From Bacteroidota bacterium (GTDB lineage: Bacteria; Bacteroidota; Bacteroidia; Chitinophagales; Chitinophagaceae): a stretch of DNA of 5,444 nt. A program made the position numbers and the translations under genes. This document shows positions 1-5,444 of the stretch, piece by piece. Numbering within the stretch: position 1 is the stretch's first letter; each line of letters opens with the position of its first letter. The stretch is taken from assembly GCA_947461985.1 (NCBI GenBank), contig CANHNT010000142.1, positions 1-5,444 on the forward strand, given 5' to 3'. The notes beneath the pieces were generated by a model. That model was not told where the DNA came from. It worked only from the letters and a program-made list of their open reading frames with translations, and made no database searches.

Positions 1-200
1 ATCTTGATTGGTAATTTTTAATATATAGATATTATTAGCTAAGCTAGAAATATTAATTGCTTGATTGCCATTAGCAGAAACCGATTTCAAAATGCTACCA
101 TTTAAATTCATGATTTCTACTTGATATTTAGCAGTTGCTGATCCTTTAATTGTGAAATTGTCTTTAGTTGGATTAGGGTAAATAGTAGCTAATTCTTTTG
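1..200. repeat. Long direct repeat, copy 1 (T9SS sorting-domain coding sequence)
   Basis: This stretch aligns without gaps to 1486-1685 with 11 differences in 200 bases by my count (about 94.5 percent identity). It encodes the sorting domain of the partial PKD gene. Identity falls to about 77 percent over the next 60 bases, right at the domain boundary. The repeat is cut by the left window edge and probably extends further. Confidence 0.9.
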
Positions 201-1302
201 CAGCCGATTTAACAGAAGTTGGTGTTCCAAAATTAACTGAATACATAGCTGATGTTTTATTAATTGTTTGAGGTGCACTAAAAGTATCAATACATCCTGC
301 ACCATTATCAACGATTAATGTAATTACATAATTCCCAGCACTTACATAAGTATGTGATGGATACTGACCTGTTGATGATGTGCCATCTCCCCAATTCCAT
401 AAATAGCTTAATCCAGTTCCTGTACTTGTATTGACTCCTATGTATGTATGAGGAGCGCCTGAAGTATCGGGGTAGATGTAATAATTTGCATTGCAAATAC
501 TATTAGGTGGAGGCAGAATTAATTTACAAACTGTATCTGTGCAACCATTGCCTGATAAAGAAGAAAGGCATAGATTAAATGGAGATGTTACAGGATATGT
601 TGTCATTAAATTTGGGCCATAAACCACTGTATTTGAACCTTGATGCCAATAAAACATATTTGTACTAAACGAATCAATTGCTTTGCATAAAAGAATTCCA
701 TTTGAATCAAAACTATAAATAAAGTCAGCACTACAAGGAGTAGGTAAACCAATATTATATAAAGTATCACATATAGTTTGACTACAATTACTAATGGGAT
801 TAGCAACAGTTAAACAAACATTATAATTTCCACTAATGGAATAAACTGCATTAACTGATTTGCCATTTGCTGTTTGCCCATTGCCTAAATCCCAATTATA
901 AGTAGTATTGAGAGAGTTAACCTCTTGAGAAGTTAAAATAAGAGTATTATTGGCATCATACATATGTGAAAAACTTGCTAAACAAAATCCAGCAGTTGTT
1001 ACAGATACAGCTACACAAGTATCGTCATTGCAATTATTTTGAGAGTCGTAAATATTTAAACAAACATTATACACTCCATTCTCAGGAAATACATAAGTAA
1101 AGTTAGGATTATTAATATTTTGTATTAAATTATTAACAGTCCATGTAAACTGCATATTACTAGTAAAAGTATTGGTTGCAATAAAGTCAATGTCCCCATT
1201 GTTAGCTGTTCCTGAATAGTAATTGAATTCTGCAACACATTGTGCTTTTAAAATAGAAGTACAAAGTACTAATACAATAGTTAAGTATTTTCTGATTGTC
1301 AT
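1..1302 (-). CDS. Secreted PKD-repeat protein with T9SS C-terminal sorting domain (3' end cut by window edge)
   Basis: The frame is open for 434 codons from the ATG at 1302 to the window edge, where it stops at a residue matching D454 of the neighbouring paralogue; about 11 residues are missing by that comparison. Residues 1-20 form a signal peptide (basic start, hydrophobic core, ending LKA before QC). Four modules follow at about 22-103, 107-187, 190-265 and 270-345, each opening with C-x-A-x-[FY]; the last holds a classic PKD core (WGDGTSS...SHTYVSAGNY). The module-ending C-x4-C motif is present in the first three (CNDDTC, CSQTIC, CTDTVC) but broken in the fourth (CIDTFS). Residues 369-434 match the type A T9SS sorting domain (YPNP, MNLNGS, then an INISSLANNIYILKI strand). 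The product should cross the inner membrane by Sec and the outer membrane by T9SS, ending secreted or surface-attached. Its biological role is not recognisable; PKD modules usually serve binding or spacing. The A-rich start region lacks a Shine-Dalgarno sequence, as is usual in Bacteroidota. Confidence 0.93.
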   Translation of the reverse strand, partial: MTIRKYLTIVLVLCTSILKAQCVAEFNYYSGTANNGDIDFIATNTFTSNMQFTWTVNNLIQNINNPNFTYVFPENGVYNVCLNIYDSQNNCNDDTCVAVSVTTAGFCLASFSHMYDANNTLILTSQEVNSLNTTYNWDLGNGQTANGKSVNAVYSISGNYNVCLTVANPISNCSQTICDTLYNIGLPTPCSADFIYSFDSNGILLCKAIDSFSTNMFYWHQGSNTVVYGPNLMTTYPVTSPFNLCLSSLSGNGCTDTVCKLILPPPNSICNANYYIYPDTSGAPHTYIGVNTSTGTGLSYLWNWGDGTSSTGQYPSHTYVSAGNYVITLIVDNGAGCIDTFSAPQTINKTSAMYSVNFGTPTSVKSAAKELATIYPNPTKDNFTIKGSATAKYQVEIMNLNGSILKSVSANGNQAINISSLANNIYILKITNQD

Positions 1303-1355
1303 TTTATAAATAATTTTAGTTATCTCTGTGACGAATGTACTATTCAATTTGTTAG

Positions 1356-1364
1356 CGAAATTTA
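1356..1364 (-). promoter_or_regulatory. Candidate promoter -7 element for the partial PKD gene
   Basis: The minus strand reads TAAATTTCG here, one change from the Bacteroidota -7 consensus TAnnTTTG, followed by CTAAC. It lies about 55 bp before the ATG at 1302 and abuts the T tract of the upstream terminator. The same TAA-TTT-GCTAAC block precedes the paralogue, which supports it. I see no convincing -33 TTTG at normal spacing, so this is a weak call. Confidence 0.4.
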
Positions 1365-1398
1365 AAAACAAAAAAAGACCACCTATTAAGGTGGTCTT
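1364..1398 (-). terminator. Intrinsic terminator downstream of the 465-residue PKD protein gene
   Basis: On the minus strand, a perfect 10-bp hairpin (arms AAGACCACCT at 1398-1389 and AGGTGGTCTT at 1384-1375, loop 1385-1388) runs straight into a T-rich tract (T5, G, T5 at 1374-1364). It lies about 50 bp after the stop at 1450, the right place and orientation to end that transcript. On the plus strand the hairpin is followed only by a broken T tract, so it looks one-directional. Confidence 0.9.
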
Positions 1399-1416
1399 CT
1401 AATTTTGTATTCCTGA

Positions 1417-1441
1417 CATCTGCCATCTGCCATCTGCCAAC
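1417..1441. repeat. Heptamer tandem array (CATCTGC x3 plus partial) in the 3' untranslated region
   Basis: Three perfect tandem copies of the 7-mer CATCTGC (1417-1437) are followed by a partial unit, CAAC. The array lies 8 bp past the stop of the complete PKD gene and before its terminator hairpin, so it should be present in the mRNA 3' end. It is GC-richer than its surroundings. No function can be read from it. Confidence 0.85.
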
Positions 1442-1449
1442 TTTTGCAT

Positions 1450-2847
1450 TTACTCTTTAATCAATTTAGCAAATTGTGTGGTGCCATCTTGATTGGTAAT
1501 TTTTAATATATAGATATTATTAGCCAAGCTAGAAATATTAATTGCTTGATTGCCATTAGCAGATACTGATTTCAAAATGCTACCGTTTAAATTCATGATT
1601 TCTACTTGATATTTAGCAGTTGATAATCCTTTAATCGTAAAATTGTCTTTTGCTGGATTTGGGTAAATAGTAGCTAATTCTTTTGAAACTGAACTTACTG
1701 ATGTAGGGGTACCGAAATTAATAGAATACATAGCCGCTGTTTTGTTGATAGATGCAGCTAAACACATGGTATCATAACAAGTTGTACCTGGTGTTCCTAC
1801 CGTTAAACAAATAGAATAGTTTCCAGCAGATGCATACGTGTGTGATGGGTATTGACCTGTAGATGAAGTGCCATCGCCCCATGACCAAGCATAAGCAGAT
1901 GCTCCATTAGTACTATTATTCACTCCAATATAAGTGTGAGGTGCCCCTAATGAATCTGGATAAATATAGAAATTTGCAGAACATGTATTAGGATTTGCTA
2001 TAGTAATGGTTCCACAAGATGAATCAACACAGTTTGTTGCTGCATTTGTAACCAATAAACAGATATTGTATGTACCAGGAGAAATTGCAGTGCTATAATT
2101 GGCTCCAGTTCCCATTAATGTTGTTCCGTTATACCAGCTATAAACTGCAGTACTCACGTTACCAGCTGTTGCCGCTGTGAATGCAACGTTTCCTAATAAT
2201 GCATTGTAGTTAAAAGAATAAGATGCATTGCATGCTGTTGCCAATACTGGTGTTACGCATAAAATAGTAGAGGTATCTGACAATCCTGAGTTTGTACAAG
2301 TCGTGATGCAACGGTAGCAATAATCAGAATATAAATTTTCTGAAAAAGTACTAGTGCCAGTTCCTACATTGAAAAATGCAGAAGTAGCTGTAATTCCACG
2401 TTGCCATTGGTACGTAATTCCGTTTCCAGTTGTATTTCCAGTTAAACTAAACGTTACTAAACTTCCTTGAACAGGCGAATAATTTGAAGCAACAGTAGTT
2501 CCTGCATTTGGAGCTCCAGTACAAGGAGTTGCACCTCCATTTACATAAATTGAATCACACCAAGTTGTTGTACAACCATTGGTATTAAATGTATCTAAAA
2601 CGGTTAAACAAACTATATACGAAGCAGTGTTGTTGTAAACAGCCGTAACCGTTTGACCCACTCCTGCTGATCCATTTCCAAAATCCCAAGTATAAAGGGT
2701 AGCGGGAGGATTAATTGCAGTTCCATTTGCGGTGAATGTCACAGATCCATTAGGGTTTACAGAATAAGTAAATTGTGCACTGCATTGCGCATTCATTTTT
2801 GCAGCAAAAAATGATAAAAAGGCAACTAATAATAGTTTTGTCTTCAT
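1450..2847 (-). CDS. Secreted PKD/Ig-like repeat protein with T9SS C-terminal sorting domain
   Basis: This complete 465-residue protein is a paralogue of the gene just downstream. Residues 1-20 are a signal peptide ending MNA before QC; it is not a lipobox, because Q rather than G or A precedes the cysteine. Module 1 (about 22-103) is PKD-like (YTWDFGNGS; closes CTTTWC). Module 2 (about 109-201) is instead Ig-like (ITYQWQRG; YCYRCITTC). Module 3 (about 206-285) is a degenerate PKD (YSWYNGT; closes CVDSSC). Module 4 (about 289-367) is the clearest PKD (WSWGDGTSS; HTYASAGNYSICLTV; closes CYDTMC). A short linker leads to the sorting domain, 389-465, which begins at LATIYPNP and ends with basic KLIKE, typical of type A sorting domains. 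The protein is expected to be exported by T9SS and either released or anchored at the surface. No enzymatic domain is visible, so adhesion or matrix binding is only a guess. The ATG at 2847 directly precedes the signal peptide, and a promoter-like box lies about 80 bp upstream. Confidence 0.96.
   Translation of the reverse strand: MKTKLLLVAFLSFFAAKMNAQCSAQFTYSVNPNGSVTFTANGTAINPPATLYTWDFGNGSAGVGQTVTAVYNNTASYIVCLTVLDTFNTNGCTTTWCDSIYVNGGATPCTGAPNAGTTVASNYSPVQGSLVTFSLTGNTTGNGITYQWQRGITATSAFFNVGTGTSTFSENLYSDYCYRCITTCTNSGLSDTSTILCVTPVLATACNASYSFNYNALLGNVAFTAATAGNVSTAVYSWYNGTTLMGTGANYSTAISPGTYNICLLVTNAATNCVDSSCGTITIANPNTCSANFYIYPDSLGAPHTYIGVNNSTNGASAYAWSWGDGTSSTGQYPSHTYASAGNYSICLTVGTPGTTCYDTMCLAASINKTAAMYSINFGTPTSVSSVSKELATIYPNPAKDNFTIKGLSTAKYQVEIMNLNGSILKSVSANGNQAINISSLANNIYILKITNQDGTTQFAKLIKE
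1486..1685. repeat. Long direct repeat, copy 2 (T9SS sorting-domain coding sequence)
   Basis: This is the partner of 1-200 in the same orientation, 1485 bp away, covering codons of about residues 388-454 of the complete PKD protein. A pair of long, close direct repeats like this could recombine and fuse the two genes, deleting the terminator and promoter between them. Confidence 0.9.
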
Positions 2848-2929
2848 AATAACTGTTTTTTTAATTGTTTTAATAATAAAAGATTAATGTATTTACGCAA
2901 CTTGACGTATAATCATTAACATTCGTTAG

Positions 2930-2937
2930 CAAAGTTA
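2930..2937 (-). promoter_or_regulatory. Candidate promoter -7 element for the 465-residue PKD protein gene
   Basis: The minus strand reads TAACTTTG, an exact match to the Bacteroidota TAnnTTTG -7 box, continuing into CTAAC. It sits about 82 bp before the ATG at 2847 and 14 bp past the stop of the upstream DUF2520 gene, directly after a run of eight T on the minus strand. No clear -33 TTTG appears at the usual spacing. If used, it gives a leader of roughly 75 nt and transcription independent of porX. Confidence 0.5.
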
Positions 2938-2951
2938 AAAAAAAAGTTGAA

Positions 2952-3743
2952 TTATCTTGTTAAATGTAGCTGTTGTATTGATTTTGTTATAGTTTCATAT
3001 ATGATTTTATCATCATTGGGCAATAAATTTAATTGCTTTTGGATCGTTTTTTCATCATTTCTAATGGCAGGTCCTGTTTGATTTTCAAAAGGGGAATGAT
3101 TGTTTAGTTTTTCGACCGTGTTTTTTATAAGAGGCATCAATATCTCAAATGGAATTTGTTGTTTGTCTAACAGTTTTTCGGCAATTGCAAATAAATGATT
3201 GCTGAAATTATTGGCAAATACAGCCGATACATGAGCAACCGTTTTTTGTTCATCAGTTAATAAAAATACATTGCTACTAACGGCAAGTGCAATATCCATT
3301 ATGGTATCTTTTATGTCATTAGAAGAAAAATTAACAGCCAACGGAATTTTGTTCGAATTTGGCAAATTGTTTTTAGAGATAGAGTAAACAGGCCAAATAC
3401 AAGCTGTATTAGCCGAAATATGCCTCACCTCTGCCAATGAAACAGCACCTGCTGTGTGAATGACAATTTTATTTTTTAAAACTTCGTTTGTTTGAAAGTT
3501 TTTTAATGCATCATCATTGATTGCTAAAATAACAACATCAACTGTTTCATTCATCGCTGAAACACGGTCGTGAAAATCACAATCTAGCACATTCGCTAAT
3601 GCTTTAGCATGTTCGATGTGAGTAGAAATTACTTGCACGATAGAGTGCTTTGAATGCAATAATTTTTTACCTATAAAATGCGCCACATTACCAGAACCAA
3701 TGATGCAAATGTTGAATGACGAATGTTGAATATTGAGTGACAT
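2952..3743 (-). CDS. Rossmann-fold plus DUF2520 domain protein (putative NAD(P)-binding oxidoreductase)
   Basis: The 263-residue protein has an N-terminal Rossmann domain (about 11-125) with the dinucleotide-binding motif GSGNVA at 16-21, an acidic strand (VDVVILAIND, 68-77) and HTAGAVS at 96-102. The C-terminal half (about 135-260) matches the helical DUF2520 domain: HVSAVFANNFSNHL at 171-184, ILMPLIKNTVEKL at 201-213 and QTGPAIRND at 222-230. This two-domain layout resembles pyrroline-5-carboxylate reductase and F420-dependent-type reductases, but the substrate is unknown. It is expected to be cytoplasmic. The gene starts 56 bp after the porX stop and could be co-transcribed with it; no clear promoter or terminator lies between. 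The start is odd: the first ten residues before the Rossmann strand are encoded by a 7-bp repeat array, and no other ATG lies close before the GxGxxA motif, so ATG 3743 is the best choice. The stop lies just upstream of the next gene's promoter box. Confidence 0.93.
   Translation of the reverse strand: MSLNIQHSSFNICIIGSGNVAHFIGKKLLHSKHSIVQVISTHIEHAKALANVLDCDFHDRVSAMNETVDVVILAINDDALKNFQTNEVLKNKIVIHTAGAVSLAEVRHISANTACIWPVYSISKNNLPNSNKIPLAVNFSSNDIKDTIMDIALAVSSNVFLLTDEQKTVAHVSAVFANNFSNHLFAIAEKLLDKQQIPFEILMPLIKNTVEKLNNHSPFENQTGPAIRNDEKTIQKQLNLLPNDDKIIYETITKSIQQLHLTR
3708..3742. repeat. Degenerate heptamer array overlapping the DUF2520 gene start
   Basis: Five in-phase 7-bp units on the plus strand: AATGTTG, AATGACG, AATGTTG, AATATTG, AGTGACA. 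The two AATGTTG units are identical. The array spans all but one base of the start codon and codons 2-12 of the minus-strand gene, so the first residues are repeat-derived. Confidence 0.75.
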
Positions 3744-3765
3744 ATAAAAAAAACTATTAAACGAA

Positions 3766-3797
3766 ATTAATCATTAACAATTAACCATTAAACATTA
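3766..3797. repeat. Degenerate heptamer array between porX and the DUF2520 gene
   Basis: Four in-phase units on the plus strand, ATTAATC, ATTAACA, ATTAACC and ATTAAAC, plus a trailing ATTA. Another ATTAAAC lies at 3756-3762, three bases out of phase. Read on the minus strand the units become AATGNTT-like, so this array is roughly inverted relative to 3708-3742 and could pair imperfectly with it. Confidence 0.7.
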
Positions 3798-3799
3798 TT

Positions 3800-5350
3800 T
3801 TACTTACTCTCCATTTTAATAATCGGCACCAACATTTCTTCTAATGAAACGCCACCATGTTGAAACGTATTTTTAAAGAAATTTACAAAATGATTGTAGT
3901 TGTTTGGATAACATAAATAGCCATCATGTTTTGCAAAAATAAAGGAAGAGTTAAAATTAGGTTTTGGCAATCCTATTTCGCTTGGTTCTTTAAACGCAAG
4001 GACGGCTTTGTTTTCATAATTCAAATTTTTCCCATGCTTGTATCTAATATTGGTGGTTGTTTGCTTGTCGCCAATAACTTTACTTGGCGATTTCACTTGC
4101 ACACTTCCATGATCAGTACCCACAATTAATTTTATGTTTTTGTCGGCTACTTTTTTTAATGCTTGATGCAAAGGTGAATGTTCAAACCAACTACTCGTAA
4201 TTGAGCGATACGAAATTTCATCGTTTGCCAACTCTTTCAATACTTCCATTTCGGTTCTAGCATGAGATAGCATGTCGACAAAATTATAAACAATAACATT
4301 TAAATCATTGTGTAACATATTGCCAATATTGTTTACCAATTGTTCGCCAGCAAAATGATTCGTTACTTTCGTGTAAGAAAATTTAATATCGCCCAAACCG
4401 TTTCGGTGCAATTGGTCTTCCAAAAATTGTTCTTCATATAAATTTTTACCACCATCTTCATCGTCATTTTTCCATTCTACAGGATATTTTTTTTCGATAT
4501 CAATAGGTAATAAGCCCGAAAAAATAGCATTTCTACTGTACTGCGTAGTCGTTGGCAAAATCGCCAACATAATATCTTCTTCCAAAATTTTAAAGCTTTC
4601 GGCAAATTTAGATTGAATGGTTCTCCATTGATCAAAGCGCAAATTGTCTATTAAAACAAAGAAAACCGATTTGCCTTTTTCCAATTGAGGAAACACATGT
4701 TTTCTTAACAACGTATGGCTCATCACAGGTGCATTGTCGCCAGCTTTTATCCATTTTATATAGTTTTTATCTACAAATTTACAAAATTCGTTGTTGGCTT
4801 CTTCTTTTTGTGATTGATGAATTTCTTGCATTTCAGGGCTGTTCGCTTTTTCCATTTCTAACTCCCAATACACAATTTTTTTATACAACTCACACCATTC
4901 TTTATAATCAGGATTGTTGTTTAATGCCATAAACAAGTTTCTAAACTCTTGTTGATAAGTTGAAGTAGTTTTTTCGCTTACGAGTGCTTTGCTGTCAATA
5001 ATTTTTTTCAGCGTGTGTAAAATTTGATTTGGGTTAACTGGTTTTATCAAATAGTCTGTTATTTGTGCACCAATGGCATCTTCCATAATGTGTTCGGCTT
5101 CGTTTTTGGTCACCATCACCACGGGAATATTGGTGTTGTATTCTTTTATTTGCGCCAAGGTTTCTAAGCCCGTCATGCCAGGCATGCTTTCATCTAATAA
5201 AATAACATCCACATGATTTGCTTTGACATACTCTAATCCATCATATCCGTTTGAAATACGTTCCACCTCATAGCCTTTGTTTTCTAAAAACATGACTTGC
5301 GAAGCCAACGAATCCATTTCATCATCAATCCAAAGAATTTTTGTGCTCAT
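3800..5350 (-). CDS. porX: PorX: response regulator with PglZ/alkaline-phosphatase-fold domain, T9SS regulator
   Basis: This 516-residue protein has the PorX domain order and length. Residues 1-120 are a CheY-like receiver with acidic pocket D9/D10 (WIDDE), phospho-acceptor D53 (LLDESMPG), switch T81 (MVTKNE) and K103 (IKPVNP). Residues about 125-205 are helical and charged, a likely linker bundle. Residues about 207-516 are the PglZ / alkaline-phosphatase-fold domain, with probable metal ligands D235 (LIDNLRFDQW), D359 and H363 (DMLSHAR), D413 and H414 (TDHGS) and H498 (QHGG), and a Thr nucleophile among T267-T269 (PTTTQYSRN). All expected catalytic positions are present. In Porphyromonas gingivalis, PorX acts with the sensor kinase PorY and sigma factor SigP to control T9SS genes, and its C-terminal domain was reported to cleave oligonucleotides. 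By homology this is a cytoplasmic phospho-regulated phosphodiesterase and regulator. No partner kinase lies in the window. The ATG at 5350 begins exactly at the receiver's first strand. Confidence 0.95.
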   Translation of the reverse strand: MSTKILWIDDEMDSLASQVMFLENKGYEVERISNGYDGLEYVKANHVDVILLDESMPGMTGLETLAQIKEYNTNIPVVMVTKNEAEHIMEDAIGAQITDYLIKPVNPNQILHTLKKIIDSKALVSEKTTSTYQQEFRNLFMALNNNPDYKEWCELYKKIVYWELEMEKANSPEMQEIHQSQKEEANNEFCKFVDKNYIKWIKAGDNAPVMSHTLLRKHVFPQLEKGKSVFFVLIDNLRFDQWRTIQSKFAESFKILEEDIMLAILPTTTQYSRNAIFSGLLPIDIEKKYPVEWKNDDEDGGKNLYEEQFLEDQLHRNGLGDIKFSYTKVTNHFAGEQLVNNIGNMLHNDLNVIVYNFVDMLSHARTEMEVLKELANDEISYRSITSSWFEHSPLHQALKKVADKNIKLIVGTDHGSVQVKSPSKVIGDKQTTTNIRYKHGKNLNYENKAVLAFKEPSEIGLPKPNFNSSFIFAKHDGYLCYPNNYNHFVNFFKNTFQHGGVSLEEMLVPIIKMESK

Positions 5351-5372
5351 ATTTTTTTATTTTGATTTTTTA

Positions 5373-5380
5373 CAAATGTA
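5373..5380 (-). promoter_or_regulatory. Candidate promoter -7 element for porX
   Basis: The minus strand reads TACATTTG, an exact TAnnTTTG match, 22 bp before the porX ATG, which implies a very short leader. No clean -33 TTTG is visible. An 8-bp perfect palindrome, GAACGTTC (5396-5403), lies where a -33 element or an operator would be. The remaining sequence to the right edge shows no supported gene. Confidence 0.5.
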
Positions 5381-5444
5381 AACTTAATGAACATAGAACG
5401 TTCCTTTTAAGAAAAAATTGTGATTGGGTAAATATTTTATAATG

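Noticed and set aside
308..806. Two short minus-strand open frames (308-496 and 606-806)
   Set aside because: They lie in another frame inside the partial PKD gene, whose own frame is open throughout and encodes a signal peptide, PKD modules and a sorting domain. The short translations have no recognisable domain.
2785..2847. Lipoprotein signal on the PKD proteins (Cys at residue 22)
   Set aside because: The residue before the cysteine is Gln in both proteins, which does not fit the lipobox requirement for a small residue; a standard signal peptidase I site before Q21 fits.
2892..2907. Small inverted repeat TACG / CGTA in the leader of the complete PKD gene
   Set aside because: Only four base pairs with an eight-base loop; expected often by chance in such DNA.
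2937..2955. T run on the minus strand just after the DUF2520 stop, as a terminator
   Set aside because: No hairpin precedes the run, and the box overlapping its end fits a promoter better.
3926..4932. Two plus-strand open frames opposite porX (3926-4129 and 4729-4932)
   Set aside because: They are antisense to a strongly conserved coding region, have no domain signature and no promoter support.
5421..5444. Possible plus-strand gene start at the right edge (TATAATG; ATG at 5442-5444)
   Set aside because: Only the ATG itself is inside the window, so no coding sequence supports it. The TATAAT-like string is common in AT-rich DNA and is not the Bacteroidota promoter type.

Overview
The window comes from a low-GC member of the Bacteroidota. 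Four things point there: two proteins ending in a type IX secretion system (T9SS) C-terminal sorting domain, a PorX-type regulator that belongs to that system, Bacteroidota-style promoter boxes (TAnnTTTG) ahead of genes, and A-rich translation starts with no clear Shine-Dalgarno sequence. The sequence does not let me name a family or genus.

All four genes lie on the minus strand, so they read from right to left. First is porX (3800-5350), a response regulator fused to a PglZ / alkaline-phosphatase-fold domain. After a 56-bp gap comes a Rossmann-fold plus DUF2520 protein (2952-3743), which may be co-transcribed with porX. Next are two paralogous secreted proteins: a complete 465-residue one (1450-2847) and a 434-residue one (1-1302) that runs off the left edge, lacking about 11 residues by comparison with its paralogue. 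Each has a signal peptide, four Cys-rich PKD/Ig-like modules and a T9SS sorting domain. A strong intrinsic terminator (about 1364-1398) separates the two, and each has its own promoter-like element. There is no gene-free stretch longer than about 150 bp.

Functionally, the window places a T9SS regulator close to two proteins that should be exported by that system. PorX works with PorY and SigP to control T9SS genes in the organisms where it has been studied. Whether PorX controls these particular cargo genes cannot be read from the sequence. The DUF2520 protein has no obvious link to secretion.

Three observations stand out. (1) The two cargo genes are near-identical at DNA level only across the sorting domain. 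The adjacent PKD domain is conserved in protein but heavily diverged at synonymous sites, which suggests recent gene conversion or cassette exchange of the export tag. (2) Three different 7-bp-period arrays lie in or beside the gaps between genes, and one supplies the start codon and first residues of the DUF2520 protein. (3) The paired loss of two cysteines in one module predicts the disulfide pattern of these Cys-rich PKD modules. I found no RNA genes, CRISPR arrays, insertion sequences or origins.
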